The notes: generated from the letters alone by a model not told the origin. A DNA stretch of 64,000 bases from Dyella lipolytica (GCF_030160075.1 NZ_BSNQ01000005.1:186001-250000), one strand, 5' to 3'; positions 21,482 through 30,715 are shown, counted from the stretch's first letter. Numbers and translations are program-made.

Positions 21482-22450
21482 ATGACAGTTGGCGGCATCG
21501 GGAAGCACGGCATCAAGCCAAAAGGTTTTAGGCACGCAGTGAGGGCATTGGGGATAGCGGCCCTTGGATTGTTCGGCGGTATCGCGCAGGCGAATCCGGA
21601 GCCTGGGCAGTTGAATCTCACGCCCGGCGTGACGACGTATTCCCATGTGCCGTACATGCTCAACAACGTGGCGCTGGGCGTCTGCGTGGTGATCGGCATC
21701 CTGGTGTTCGGCGCGATGTTCATCGCCATGTTCCGCTTCCGCAAATCGCGCGGTGCGGTGGCCGAGAAGTGGTCGCACAACACCACTGTCGAAATTATCT
21801 GGACCGTCATTCCGGTCATCATCCTCATCACGCTGGCCTGGCTGGCGACCGACGGCTTGCGCCAGTTCTCCGACACCACGGGTTCGGAGATGACGGTGAA
21901 GGTCACCGGCTATCAGTGGAAGTGGCGTTACGACTACGTCGATTACCAGGGCAAGGCGATCAGCAACGTCGGCTTCATGTCCAAGCTGGACGATCAGAGC
22001 AACGCCACCCGTCAGCTCAACTCCGGCCTCGATCCGTATGCGGTCAAGGTGGATGGCTACAACACCTATCTCCTGAACGTCGATAAGCCGCTGGTGGTGC
22101 CGATCGACACCAAGATCCGCTTCGTGATCACCGCCGACGACGTCATCCATTCCTGGTTCGTGCCCGCATTGGGTTGGAAGATGGACGCGATCCCCGGCGT
22201 GGTGAATGCCACGTGGACCAATATCAAGGAACCGGGCGTGTACCGCGGCCAGTGCGCCGAGCTGTGCGGCCAGGATCATGGCTTTATGCCGATCGTGGTC
22301 AAGGCGGTTTCCAAGGAAGACTTCGCCAAGTGGCTGGCCGACCAACAGAAGCCGGCCGCTCCCGCGGCACCGGCGCCTGCGTCCACGGCTGCTGCGGCGC
22401 CGGCACAGGCGACGGCGCAGGTCGCGCCGGCGCATGGCACACAAGGTTGA
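21482..22450 (+). CDS. coxB: Cytochrome c oxidase subunit II
   Basis: Receives electrons from cytochrome c through its binuclear CuA centre. 322 residues: signal sequence (to about residue 35, GGIAQA), two transmembrane helices (about 60-83 and 100-125), then the periplasmic cupredoxin domain. CuA ligands are all present: H in DDVIHSWFVP, Cys258 and Cys262 with Glu260 in CAELCGQDHGF, His266 and Met269. The aromatic patch GYQWKWRYDY is intact. A Pro/Ala-rich tail of about 35 residues ends the protein without a fused cytochrome c domain. Start ATG 21482 has AAAGGTG upstream; a longer frame from 21389 is rejected. Confidence 0.96.
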   Translation: MTVGGIGKHGIKPKGFRHAVRALGIAALGLFGGIAQANPEPGQLNLTPGVTTYSHVPYMLNNVALGVCVVIGILVFGAMFIAMFRFRKSRGAVAEKWSHNTTVEIIWTVIPVIILITLAWLATDGLRQFSDTTGSEMTVKVTGYQWKWRYDYVDYQGKAISNVGFMSKLDDQSNATRQLNSGLDPYAVKVDGYNTYLLNVDKPLVVPIDTKIRFVITADDVIHSWFVPALGWKMDAIPGVVNATWTNIKEPGVYRGQCAELCGQDHGFMPIVVKAVSKEDFAKWLADQQKPAAPAAPAPASTAAAAPAQATAQVAPAHGTQG

Positions 22451-22509
22451 TTCACTCGGCTGCTTACGCAGTTCACGCAAACGCATTCATTAGGTAGAGG
22501 TTCAAGGCT

Positions 22510-24135
22510 ATGGCCCAAGCAGCCACCCACGACCACCACGATGAGCATCACGACGAACACCACGAGCATCAGAATTTCTTTCAGCGTTGGGTGATGTCCA
22601 CCAATCATAAGGACATCGGCACGCTGTACCTGGTCTTCTCGCTGCTGATGTTCTTCATCGGCGGCAGCTTCGCGATGGTGATCCGCGCCGAGCTGTTCAA
22701 GCCGGGCATGCAGTTGGTGCAACCGTACTTTTTCAACGAAATGACCACGATGCATGCGCTGGTCATGATCTTCGGCGCGGTGATGCCGGCCTTCGTGGGC
22801 CTGGGCAACTGGATGATCCCGATGATGGTCGGTGCGCCGGATATGGCGTTGCCGCGCATGAACAATCTGTCGTTCTGGATTCTGCCATTCGCGTTCGCGC
22901 TGATGCTGTCCACGTTGTTCCTGCCGGGCGGCGGTCCTGCCGGCGGCTGGACGATGTATCCGCCGCTGTCGCTGCAGAGTGCATCGCTCGCCTATGTGGT
23001 GTTCGCAGTGCACTTGATGGGTATCAGTTCGATCATGGGCGCGATCAACATCATCGCCACCATCCTCAATATGCGCGCGCCGGGCATGGATCTGCTGAAG
23101 ATGCCGGTGTTCGTGTGGAGCTGGCTGATCACGGCATTCCTGCTGATCGCAGTGATGCCGGTGCTGGCGGGCGCGGTAACCATGCTGCTCACCGACAAGT
23201 ACTTCAACACGCACTTCTTCGATGCGGCGGGCGGCGGCGATCCAGTGCTGTTCCAGCACGTGTTCTGGTTCTTCGGTCACCCCGAGGTGTACATCATGAT
23301 CCTGCCGGCGTTCGGGATCATCTCGGAGATCATTCCGACCTTCGCGCGCAAACCGATCTTCGGTTACAAGGCGATGGTGTTCGCGATCGCCTCGATCGCG
23401 TTCCTCTCGTTCATCGTGTGGGCGCACCACATGTTCGCGGTGGGCTTGCCGCTGGGCGCCGAAATCTTCTTCATGTACGCCACCATGCTGATCGCCGTGC
23501 CGACCGGTGTGAAAGTGTTCAACTGGGTCGCCACGATGTGGGGCGGTTCGATGACGTTCGAGACACCGATGTTGTTTGCGGTGGCGTTCGTCATTCTGTT
23601 CACCATCGGCGGCTTCTCCGGCCTGATGCTGGCGCTGGTGCCGGCGGACTTCGCGTACCACGACACGTATTTCGTGGTGGCGCACTTCCACTATGTGCTG
23701 GTGACCGGCGCGATCTTTGCGATCATGGCGGCTACGTATTACTGGATCCCGAAGTGGACCGGTCATATGTACAGCGAGTTCTGGGGTAAGGTGCACTTCT
23801 GGAATTCGGTTGTCTGGGTGAACGTGTTGTTCTTCCCGCAGCACTTCCTCGGTTTGGCCGGCATGCCGCGCCGTATCCCGGATTACAACGTGGCCTTCGC
23901 CAACTTCAACATGATCAGCTCGATCGGCGGTTTCCTGTTCGGCGCCTCGCAGCTGATCTTCCTTGGCGTGATCATCCATTGCGTGTGGTTCTCCAAGAAG
24001 AAGGCCACCGATCGCGTGTGGGAAGGTGCCAAGGGTCTGGAGTGGACGTTGTCGTCGCCGCCGCCGCACCATTCTTTCTCGGTGGCGCCGGTGATTCACG
24101 ACGAGGAGCTAGCGCATGGCCACGTCGAAGATTGA
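22510..24135 (+). CDS. coxA: Cytochrome c oxidase subunit I (aa3 type)
   Basis: Catalytic subunit carrying heme a and the heme a3-CuB site, 541 residues with 12 transmembrane segments. The N-terminus is His/Glu/Asp-rich (HDHHDEHHDEHHEHQNFF). The cross-linked His257-Tyr261 pair is in GHPEVYIMILP, the other CuB histidines in WAHHMFAVG, and heme ligands in the DTYFVVAHFHYVL segment; the K- and D-channel signatures expected of A-type oxidases are therefore likely. The last 20 nt overlap the start of the next small gene. Confidence 0.97.
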   Translation: MAQAATHDHHDEHHDEHHEHQNFFQRWVMSTNHKDIGTLYLVFSLLMFFIGGSFAMVIRAELFKPGMQLVQPYFFNEMTTMHALVMIFGAVMPAFVGLGNWMIPMMVGAPDMALPRMNNLSFWILPFAFALMLSTLFLPGGGPAGGWTMYPPLSLQSASLAYVVFAVHLMGISSIMGAINIIATILNMRAPGMDLLKMPVFVWSWLITAFLLIAVMPVLAGAVTMLLTDKYFNTHFFDAAGGGDPVLFQHVFWFFGHPEVYIMILPAFGIISEIIPTFARKPIFGYKAMVFAIASIAFLSFIVWAHHMFAVGLPLGAEIFFMYATMLIAVPTGVKVFNWVATMWGGSMTFETPMLFAVAFVILFTIGGFSGLMLALVPADFAYHDTYFVVAHFHYVLVTGAIFAIMAATYYWIPKWTGHMYSEFWGKVHFWNSVVWVNVLFFPQHFLGLAGMPRRIPDYNVAFANFNMISSIGGFLFGASQLIFLGVIIHCVWFSKKKATDRVWEGAKGLEWTLSSPPPHHSFSVAPVIHDEELAHGHVED

Positions 24136-24322
24136 TCGCCTGATGCTTGATCACCAGCTGCTCGATGCAGGGCAGGAGCAGCGGTTGCGTCGTGCCAGAC
24201 GCACCGCCGCGGTGGTAGGTGTCATCGCTATTGCGGTATTCGTGTTTTCGATCCTGCAGATGGTCTGGCTTCAGCACAATCCGCCACAGCATCCGCAAGT
24301 GACCGATTCACTCATGCAGTAA
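24116..24322 (+). CDS. Small single-span membrane protein in the cox cluster
   Basis: 68 residues with one hydrophobic segment (VVGVIAIAVFVFSILQMVWL) flanked by an Arg-rich N-terminal side (RRLRRARRTAA by position 22-33). It overlaps the end of coxA by 20 nt in another frame and precedes coxC by 51 nt, so it is very likely translated as part of the operon. In related bacteria the copper chaperone gene ctaG/cox11 usually sits in this interval; this protein has neither the length (about 180) nor the CFCF-type copper motif of Cox11. It may be a small oxidase assembly protein; function not assigned. Confidence 0.7.
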   Translation: MATSKIDRLMLDHQLLDAGQEQRLRRARRTAAVVGVIAIAVFVFSILQMVWLQHNPPQHPQVTDSLMQ

Positions 24323-24373
24323 CCCCGCTGCGGCGGGACGTAGGTCACCAGGAACATCTACGGGAACGAGACC

Positions 24374-25261
24374 ATGGGTCAGCAGCAAGACATTTACTAC
24401 GTACCGAGCAAGAGCCAATGGCCGATCGTGGCCGCGGTGGTCATGTTCCTCACCGTATTCGGTGCGGCGCACTGGCTCAACGCGGAACCGGGCGAGAGCA
24501 GCTTCGGCAAGACGCTGTTGCTGATCGGTTTCATCGGCATCCTGCTTATGTTCTTCGGCTGGTTCCGCTCGGTCATTCACGAGTCGATGGCCGGTCGCTA
24601 CAACAGCCAGGTGGATCGCTCGTTCCGCATGGGCATGATGTGGTTCATCTTCTCCGAAGTGATGTTCTTCGGCGCGTTCTTCGGCGCGCTGTTCTACATC
24701 CGCATGTTCTCTGTGCCGTGGCTGGGCGGTTACGGTCATGGCGTACTGACCCATCAGTTCCTGTGGAGCGATTACGCGGCTTCGTGGGGTTCGGGTGGTG
24801 GCAACGGTCCGGCGCACGTGGGCGGCAGCTTCGAGACGGTGGGGCCGTGGGGCCTGCCGCTGTTGAATACGCTGATCCTGCTTAGTTCCAGCGTCACCGT
24901 AACGATTGCGCACCATGCGTTAAAGGCCGGCCATCGCGGCAAGGTGTTGCTGTTCCTGGGCTTCACGGTGCTGTTGGGCGCAAGCTTCTTGTACTGCCAG
25001 GCGCATGAGTACATGGAGGCCTACAAGGACCTCAACCTTACGCTAGGCACCGGTGTCTACGGCTGCACCTTCTTCATGCTCACCGGCTTCCACGGTCTGC
25101 ACGTGACCCTGGGCACGATCATGCTGGCGATCATCTGGCTGCGCGTACTGGCAGGCCATTTCAGCAAGGATCATCACTTCGGCTTCGAAGCCGTGGCCTG
25201 GTACTGGCACTTTGTGGACGTGGTGTGGCTGGGCCTTTTCATGTTCGTTTACATCCTCTGA
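24374..25261 (+). CDS. coxC: Cytochrome c oxidase subunit III
   Basis: Structural subunit of the aa3 oxidase, 295 residues, seven transmembrane helices. Recognisable segments are RMGMMWFIFSEVMFFGAFFGALFYIR near residue 85-110 (in two pieces), LLSSSVTVTIAHHALKAGHR, and the C-terminal 'FHGLHVTLGTIMLAIIW' and 'EAVAWYWHFVDVVWLGLF' family signature. The insertion between the first two blocks (GYGHGVLTHQFLWSDYAASW, GGNGPAHVGG) is normal for long bacterial CoxC. It ends the plus-strand coxBA-C transcript at a strong terminator. Confidence 0.96.
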   Translation: MGQQQDIYYVPSKSQWPIVAAVVMFLTVFGAAHWLNAEPGESSFGKTLLLIGFIGILLMFFGWFRSVIHESMAGRYNSQVDRSFRMGMMWFIFSEVMFFGAFFGALFYIRMFSVPWLGGYGHGVLTHQFLWSDYAASWGSGGGNGPAHVGGSFETVGPWGLPLLNTLILLSSSVTVTIAHHALKAGHRGKVLLFLGFTVLLGASFLYCQAHEYMEAYKDLNLTLGTGVYGCTFFMLTGFHGLHVTLGTIMLAIIWLRVLAGHFSKDHHFGFEAVAWYWHFVDVVWLGLFMFVYIL

Positions 25262-25280
25262 GCGCGTTGCTATTCAGAGC

Positions 25281-25310
25281 AAAAAAGCCCGCCGGAAGGC
25301 GGGCTTTTTT
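25281..25310. terminator. Intrinsic terminator after coxC
   Basis: Stem AAAAAAGCCCGCC / GGCGGGCTTTTTT with GGAA loop, followed by further T. The symmetrical A and T tracts make it able to work on both strands. Confidence 0.92.
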
Positions 25311-25317
25311 TCTTTTG

Positions 25318-25498
25318 CCCCTTCTCCCCTTCGGGGAGAAGGTTGGGATGAGGGGCCAATCTTGTATAGATGGTGCTTCGAAGCTTGCTCTGATGAAGGC
25401 TGATCGCAAGATTGGCCCCTCACCTCAATCCTCTCCTCGCTCCTCAGAGCCGAGTACATCCATGTACTCTCCCCGCGTGCCCCGAAGGGGAGAGGAGG
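25318..25498. repeat. Intergenic palindromic repeat, copy C (extended form)
   Basis: Left foot CCCCTTCTCCCCTTCGGGGA, right foot CCCCGAAGGGGAGAGGAGG, with inner arms GATGAGGGGCCAATCTTG and CAAGATTGGCCCCTCA. Compared with copies A, B and D it carries an extra hairpin in the right part, GAGTACAT-CC-ATGTACTC at 25452-25469, flanked by CTCGCTCCTCAGA and TCCCCGCGT. Copy E has the same extra module with a different stem sequence. Confidence 0.88.
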
Positions 25499-25553
25499 CA
25501 GAGCGGCGCTAAAGGTCGCAGCTTCCCGCGCCGACGAATGCGCCCCGCTACAA

Positions 25554-25769
25554 TTACTGGCCCACGCCGTGGGGGTGGATCCAGCCCATCTTGATGCCGA
25601 TGATCACCATGGCGATCAGCAGCAGGGAAAAGCTGATGCGGCGGGTCAAGGCCCATACCGTGCGCTTGCTGCCGTCTTTGTCGGTCATCATGAAATACAG
25701 TGCCTGGCCGAGGTTGAACACCACCACCAGGAACATGATTATCAGCGCGACTTTGTAGATGGTTTCCAC
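25554..25769 (-). CDS. Twin transmembrane protein, DUF2909 family
   Basis: 71 residues from a GTG start (VETIYKVALIIMFLVVVFNL) with two transmembrane helices joined by a short conserved loop (LYFMMTDKDGSKRTVWALTRRISFS) and the C-terminal IGIKMGWIHPHG. This is the pattern of the small DUF2909 proteins that lie between coxC and SURF1 genes in many Proteobacteria, typically in opposite orientation as here. The start is set by family similarity; the frame is open further upstream, but that part is non-membrane and overlaps SURF1. Confidence 0.85.
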   Translation of the reverse strand: METIYKVALIIMFLVVVFNLGQALYFMMTDKDGSKRTVWALTRRISFSLLLIAMVIIGIKMGWIHPHGVGQ

Positions 25770-25828
25770 GTGATAGGCCTGAAGAAGCTCGACATTGCCA
25801 GTATAGCCATCTGTCGCGGAGCCACAGC

Positions 25829-26569
25829 GTGAGCTGGATGCGTCGTCCGTCGTGGTGGTCGGTGCTGCTGACGGTGGCTGGCGCCCTGGTTTTTGTGCGT
25901 CTTGGCATCTGGCAGCTGCATCGCGCCGACTACAAGGACGGACTTCTGCGACGGTATGCCGCAGCGGCCAGCGTGCCGGTGCAGCCGTTCGATGCGGTGG
26001 CCGCGCAGCCGCCGCTGGATGCTTATCCACGGGTACGCGTGCAGGGTCGTTATCTGGTCGATCGTCTCTATCTGCTCGATAACCCCAAGCACGACGATCT
26101 TGGCGGTGCCGAAGTGTATGCGCCGTTCCAGCCTAGCAATCAAAGCAAACTGCTGCTGGTCGATCTGGGTTTTCTGCCTGGTAACGGCACGGACAAGGCG
26201 CCGCAATTGCCGCCGCTTCCCACCGATCAGCAAACCCTGCAAGGCCTCTATGAGCCACCGCCCGGCACCGGTCTGGAAATGGGCGGTAACGCGTTGGCGC
26301 AGCAAACCCAGTGGCCTAAGACGTCGATCTATCTGGATATGAATCAGGTGGCTGCCGATCTGCATACCACGCTTTATCCGCGAGTCTTGGCGTTGGACGC
26401 CGATCCGGCGTCGATCTATGTGCGCGTGCATACACTGGATCTTTCTTCGATGCCGCCAGCGCGGCATCGCGCTTATGCTTTTCAATGGTTCACTTTCGCC
26501 ATCGCGGCGGTGGTGATCTTCCTCGTTCTACATCGAACGAAACGCCGTCCGAACAAGAGCAAGTCATGA
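25829..26569 (+). CDS. SURF1 family cytochrome oxidase assembly protein
   Basis: 246 residues with the SURF1 layout: an N-terminal transmembrane helix (SVLLTVAGALVFVRLGIWQL, with the conserved RLGxWQLxR start), a periplasmic domain (YPRVRVQGRYL, LLDNPKHDD, LLLVDLGFLP) and a C-terminal helix (HRAYAFQWFTFAIAAVVIFLV). SURF1 helps insert heme a into subunit I. The start is GTG at 25829 with GCGGAG upstream, or ATG at 25838. The stop overlaps the next gene in an ATGA junction, showing translational coupling. Confidence 0.92.
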   Translation: MSWMRRPSWWSVLLTVAGALVFVRLGIWQLHRADYKDGLLRRYAAAASVPVQPFDAVAAQPPLDAYPRVRVQGRYLVDRLYLLDNPKHDDLGGAEVYAPFQPSNQSKLLLVDLGFLPGNGTDKAPQLPPLPTDQQTLQGLYEPPPGTGLEMGGNALAQQTQWPKTSIYLDMNQVAADLHTTLYPRVLALDADPASIYVRVHTLDLSSMPPARHRAYAFQWFTFAIAAVVIFLVLHRTKRRPNKSKS

Positions 26570-27135
26570 CTCCACCGACCGACCGCGCATTGCGCGCCAG
26601 CCGCCTCAAATTTCTGCTGGTCGTATTCGTGTTTACCGCACCGATCATTGCGGCCGCCTTGCTCAATCTCAGCGGTTGGCAACCGGTCGGTAAAGGTTAT
26701 GGCGAGCCGATCGTGCCGCAGCGCAATTTCGAGCAAGAGCACGTAAGGGTGCGTATCGCCGATGGTCGCATGTGGTTATGGCGCGATAGTTCGCCGCGCC
26801 TCACGCTAATCGCGCTGGTCGGCCCGAATTGCGCCGCGCATTGCGTGGATGTCCTGACCAAGATGGCTGCCGCGCGCATCACGCTCAACAACAACATGTC
26901 GCGCGTACGTCTGCTCTATCTCGGCCAGCCACCGGCGGATGCCGCCACCAACGGCATGGAAAACTTCTGGCAGCTCGGCACGGATGTGGACGGTCAGCTG
27001 GCTACCTATCGCCCGACCACCCCCGATACCGTGAGTGCGTTGCTGGTGGAATCCGACGGTACCGCGCTGACGCTGTATCCTGCCGGCTTCGATCCTAGCG
27101 GCCTACGCAAGGATCTGCAGAAGGTTGTCCGCTAA
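26566..27135 (+). CDS. Membrane-anchored thioredoxin-fold protein with CX3C motif (Sco-like)
   Basis: 189 residues: an N-terminal membrane anchor (about 13-36) and a soluble domain outside the membrane. It contains Cys89 and Cys93 in GPNCAAHCVDVL, a CX3C spacing at the place where Sco1/SenC copper chaperones have their CX3CP site, followed by a typical alpha-helix then a beta-strand (RVRLLYLG). The later histidine that completes the copper site in Sco proteins is not found. It is therefore either a divergent copper chaperone or a thiol-disulfide helper for CuA. It overlaps SURF1 by 4 nt and ctaA by 1 nt, so it belongs to the assembly operon. Confidence 0.72.
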   Translation: MTPPTDRALRASRLKFLLVVFVFTAPIIAAALLNLSGWQPVGKGYGEPIVPQRNFEQEHVRVRIADGRMWLWRDSSPRLTLIALVGPNCAAHCVDVLTKMAAARITLNNNMSRVRLLYLGQPPADAATNGMENFWQLGTDVDGQLATYRPTTPDTVSALLVESDGTALTLYPAGFDPSGLRKDLQKVVR

Positions 27136-28292
27136 TGTCGTTGCGCCTCCGAAAAATCGTGCCTTATCTCGCTGTGCTGGCGGCGGTGTTCGCGTTCGGC
27201 CTGGTGATGTTCGGCGCTTTCGTGCGCCTTTCCAATGCGGGCCTGTCCTGCCCCGACTGGCCCACTTGCTATGGCAAAGCAACCTGGCCGGAACATGCGC
27301 AAGCCGTGGCCCAAGCCAACGCTGCGTTCCCGGATCGACCGTACGAGGCAGACAAAGCATGGCGCGAACAGGTGCATCGCATGCTGGCCGGCACGCTGGG
27401 TGTGCTTGTACTGATGCTCGCGTTGCTGGCGGCGCGGCGTGATCGCGTCACGCTGCTTGCCATCTTGATCAGCGCCTTATTCGCAACGGTGGGCGTGACG
27501 CTGTATTTGCATGGCGAACGTGACTGGTCGTCGGGTCTCGCGCTGCTGGCGATCCTGCTACCGACCATGGGTGCGTTATGGTTGCGCGAACGTTTTGCAT
27601 CCAAGGTGAGCGTGCTGGCGCTGGCGGTGATTATCTTTCAGGCGATGCTGGGCATGTGGACGGTCACCTTGCTGCTCAAACCCATCGTAGTGATGGGGCA
27701 TCTGCTCGGCGGCATGACGACCTTCGGGCTGCTTGCGTATGCGGCCTTGCGCTATACCGGCATCGGTACGCCGGATGACCGTTATGCAGGACTACGCAGA
27801 GCTGTTCTGTTCGGTATCGTGCTGCTGGCCTGCCAGATTGCGTTGGGCGGCTGGACCTCGGCCAACTACGCATCGCTCGCCTGCGGCACGGATTTTCCGA
27901 CGTGCCTAGGGCAGTGGGCGCCGCCCACCGATTTCCGTCAGGGCTTCGTGTTGTGGCGTGAGATCGGCGTCAATTATGAAGGCGGTATCCTCGATATGGC
28001 GGCGCGTAGCGCCATCCAGATCGCGCATCGGATCGGCGCACTGGTGGTGTTCTGCTATCTCGCGTGGCTTTCGTATCGGTTGATGCGAAACGGTTTCCGC
28101 TTCGGCGGCACTGCGGTTGGCGTTGTGTTGGTGATCCAGGTCATGCTCGGTATCAGCAACGTACACTTCGGACTGCCGTTACCGGTTGCTACGCTGCATA
28201 ACGGTGGTGCTGCGTTGTTGTTGTTCACGCTGCTGGCGAATTTTGCGCGCCTGCAGCCGTGGCGTTTCGATGCCGCGGAATCGCTCGCATGA
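27135..28292 (+). CDS. ctaA: Heme A synthase (CtaA/Cox15)
   Basis: Oxidises the C8 methyl of heme O to give heme A for the aa3 oxidase. 385 residues with eight transmembrane helices. Conserved features: N-terminal [21 protein letters not shown], the EQVHRMLAG histidine motif about residue 77, [15 protein letters not shown], the second cysteine-containing [27 protein letters not shown] and the final [19 protein letters not shown]. Its start overlaps the stop of the preceding gene (TAATG) and its stop overlaps the ctaB start (ATGA). Confidence 0.95.
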   Translation: MSLRLRKIVPYLAVLAAVFAFGLVMFGAFVRLSNAGLSCPDWPTCYGKATWPEHAQAVAQANAAFPDRPYEADKAWREQVHRMLAGTLGVLVLMLALLAARRDRVTLLAILISALFATVGVTLYLHGERDWSSGLALLAILLPTMGALWLRERFASKVSVLALAVIIFQAMLGMWTVTLLLKPIVVMGHLLGGMTTFGLLAYAALRYTGIGTPDDRYAGLRRAVLFGIVLLACQIALGGWTSANYASLACGTDFPTCLGQWAPPTDFRQGFVLWREIGVNYEGGILDMAARSAIQIAHRIGALVVFCYLAWLSYRLMRNGFRFGGTAVGVVLVIQVMLGISNVHFGLPLPVATLHNGGAALLLFTLLANFARLQPWRFDAAESLA

Positions 28293-29182
28293 GTCTTGTT
28301 CGCGAATATTTGCAGTTGACCAAACCGCGTGTCGTTGCGCTGTTGGTGTTCTGCGCAGTCATCGGCATGTTCCTCGCCGTACCGGGTATTCCGCCGTGGC
28401 GTGCGCTGGTGTTCGGCACGCTGGGTATCTGGATGGCCTCGGGCTCGGCTGCCGCATTCAATCATCTCATCGATGAGCGCATCGACAAGCTGATGGCGCG
28501 CACTGCGCGACGTCCGCTCGCCACGGGCAAACTCACGCCGAGGCAGGTGCTGGTGTTCGCCGTCGTGCTTGGCATCGTCTCGATGCTGGTGCTGGGGCTG
28601 CTGGTCAATACGCTGACCGCCGTACTTACGTTCGGCGGCCTGATCGGCTATGCGCTTGTCTATACCGCGTATCTGAAGCGCGCCACGCCGCAGAACATCG
28701 TGATCGGCGGTTTGGCAGGTGCGATTCCACCGGTGCTGGGCTGGACGGCGGTGACCGGTGCGCTGCATCCCTTCGCGTTGCAACTGTGCCTGATCATTTT
28801 CGTGTGGACGCCGCCGCATTTCTGGGCACTGGCGATCTTCCGCCGCGATGACTACGCCCGCGCAGAAATACCGATGCTGCCGGTTACCCACGGCGTCCCC
28901 TACACACGCTGGCAAATCCTTCTCTACACCATACTGTTGGTGCTGGTGAGTCTGCTGCCGCCTGTCACTGGCTACAGCGGGCTGATCTACTTCGGCGGGG
29001 CTGCCGTGCTGGGTAGTGGCTTTCTGTACTACGCCATTCGTCTGATGAACCCGCCGGACGAATATTTCGCCATGCGAGTGTTCAAGTATTCGATTGTCTA
29101 CTTGATGGCATTATTCGCGTTTCTGTTGGCCGATCACTGGATCATCGAATCCGCTACAACTTCCCGCGGATTACTACAGTAG
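28289..29182 (+). CDS. ctaB: Protoheme IX farnesyltransferase (heme O synthase)
   Basis: Transfers farnesyl to heme B to make heme O, the CtaA substrate. 297 residues and nine transmembrane helices of the UbiA family. The first Asp-rich motif [20 protein letters not shown] and the second region [20 protein letters not shown] are intact, as is [20 protein letters not shown]. Start ATG 28289 overlaps the ctaA stop. It closes the cox assembly operon; no SCO gene follows, unlike in many relatives. Confidence 0.95.
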   Translation: MSLVREYLQLTKPRVVALLVFCAVIGMFLAVPGIPPWRALVFGTLGIWMASGSAAAFNHLIDERIDKLMARTARRPLATGKLTPRQVLVFAVVLGIVSMLVLGLLVNTLTAVLTFGGLIGYALVYTAYLKRATPQNIVIGGLAGAIPPVLGWTAVTGALHPFALQLCLIIFVWTPPHFWALAIFRRDDYARAEIPMLPVTHGVPYTRWQILLYTILLVLVSLLPPVTGYSGLIYFGGAAVLGSGFLYYAIRLMNPPDEYFAMRVFKYSIVYLMALFAFLLADHWIIESATTSRGLLQ

Positions 29183-29196
29183 AAAGCGTGGTGGGT

Positions 29197-30609
29197 ATGA
29201 CAAAGAAGAGCCTGCTAATCGTCTTCCTGATGTCGTTGCTTGCTACACAACTGGTCTTTGCAGACGATCCTTCTGATGTAGAGAAAGCACCCGATGCGGC
29301 GTTGCTGCACGAGCGGGTTCTTCGTGTCGCCAGTGATCCCGCTGATCCGGTCACCTTAGTGATGACGGTCTATACCCCGGACGGCCCTGGACCGTTTCCG
29401 TTGGCCGTTATGAATCACGGTTCCACCGGAGGTGTGCCGCCCGATCAGCAGCCCAGGTACCGGCTTACTTTTTCGGCTTACTATTTTCTGTCGCGTGGTT
29501 ATGCGGTGGCGTTGCCGATGATGCGTGGTTATGGCGGATCGGGAGGGCATTTGTCTGCGCGTAGTTGTGAAGATCTGGCGACGGGGCTCGATGCCGCGAA
29601 GGACATCCGCGCGGCCATCAACTACCTGAAGCAGCAGCCCTACATCGACGGCTCGCAGATTGTTGTGGCCGGTCAGAGTTTCGGTGGCTGGAATGCTCTA
29701 TCCCTCGGTGCGCTCGATGTGCCTGGCGTGAAGGGATTGGTGAGTTTCGCCGGCGGCATGAAGGATTCGAAATGTCGTGACCCGGATGGCGCATTGATCA
29801 CCGCGGCGGGGCAACTCGGCAGCGAGGTGTCAACGCCGTCGATCTGGTTCTTCGGCGATAACGACCAAGTATTTGCAACGCCGGTGTGGCGTGCGATGTA
29901 CGAGCACTACACAGCGGAGGGCGCGCCCGCTGAATTGGTGGCCTATGGGAGATTCGGAACCAATTCGCACAATCTGCTGGGGTCCGCTGAGGGATTGCCT
30001 ATCTGGGCGCCAAAACTCGATGCGTTCCTTGGGCGAGTCCATTTGCCCAATACCCTCGTGCACCCCGAGTACTTGCCGCAAACAGCACCTGCACCCAGCC
30101 ACTACGCCGACCTTACCGATCTGCAGGCGCTGCCTTATCTCAACGCCATCAGCGGAGGTCGCGGCGCTGCCTACTATCAGCAATTCCTTGGAAAGGAGTT
30201 GCCGCGAGCTATTGCCATCGGAATTCATGGCGCCGGAGAGGCAACCGGTGGATTTGACCCGATTCTCTGGGCGATGAGGCATTGTCAAAGGGTGACCACC
30301 GGCTGCCGCCTTTATGCCGTCGATAATGAAGTGGTCTGGGTGCGCCCTACGCCCGCTCCCCCTCCCAGTCATTTTGCGCAACTGAGCGACGAAAGCGCGG
30401 TGCCCTATTTGAATCCCCAGGGTCGGCTCGGTTACGAGAAATTCCTGATGATGGCCAGGCCTCGTGCGTTTGCGGTCGCGCCGGATGGCGGCTGGGATGC
30501 GGCCTCACTGGGTCCCGATCCGGTCGCCTTTGCGTTGGCGAAATGTGGCGCGGCTCACCCCGGATGCCGGCTTTACGCGGTGGACGGCGATGTCGTGTGG
30601 CAACACTGA
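29197..30609 (+). CDS. Secreted alpha/beta hydrolase with duplicated C-terminal module
   Basis: 470 residues. Signal peptide TKKSLLIVFLMSLLATQLVFA, then an alpha/beta-hydrolase of the dienelactone hydrolase type (PLAVMNHGSTGG oxyanion loop; nucleophile Ser161 in VVAGQSFGGWN; acid in WFFGDNDQ; His in GTNSHNLLG). After about residue 300 come two similar modules of about 80 residues: PSHYADLTDLQALPYLN ... GCRLYAVDNEVVW and PSHFAQLSDESAVPYLN ... GCRLYAVDGDVVW. Each contains two cysteines near its end, perhaps a disulfide. The substrate is unknown. The start could also be GTG at 29188. It lies 14 nt after ctaB but is functionally unrelated to it as far as can be seen. Confidence 0.85.
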   Translation: MTKKSLLIVFLMSLLATQLVFADDPSDVEKAPDAALLHERVLRVASDPADPVTLVMTVYTPDGPGPFPLAVMNHGSTGGVPPDQQPRYRLTFSAYYFLSRGYAVALPMMRGYGGSGGHLSARSCEDLATGLDAAKDIRAAINYLKQQPYIDGSQIVVAGQSFGGWNALSLGALDVPGVKGLVSFAGGMKDSKCRDPDGALITAAGQLGSEVSTPSIWFFGDNDQVFATPVWRAMYEHYTAEGAPAELVAYGRFGTNSHNLLGSAEGLPIWAPKLDAFLGRVHLPNTLVHPEYLPQTAPAPSHYADLTDLQALPYLNAISGGRGAAYYQQFLGKELPRAIAIGIHGAGEATGGFDPILWAMRHCQRVTTGCRLYAVDNEVVWVRPTPAPPPSHFAQLSDESAVPYLNPQGRLGYEKFLMMARPRAFAVAPDGGWDAASLGPDPVAFALAKCGAAHPGCRLYAVDGDVVWQH

Positions 30610-30715
30610 CGAAGGTTTTGCCGCCGAAGTCGGGCCTGAGAAATGACAACGAAGATGAGCGCCTGCGCTCGCTGCGTTTTAGGCCATCCAGCATGAATAA
30701 GTTTATTGCAGGCGC

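Noticed and set aside
22276..24099. 607-codon open frame on the minus strand opposite coxA
   Set aside because: Exact antisense of coxB/coxA; composition is Arg/His/Gln-rich as expected for the reverse of a GC-rich gene, with no family resemblance.
25318..25498. Palindromic repeats as a CRISPR array or as rho-independent terminators
   Set aside because: Copies are single and far apart with no regular spacers, and most feet lack a T-run; the true coxC terminator is the separate hairpin at 25281.
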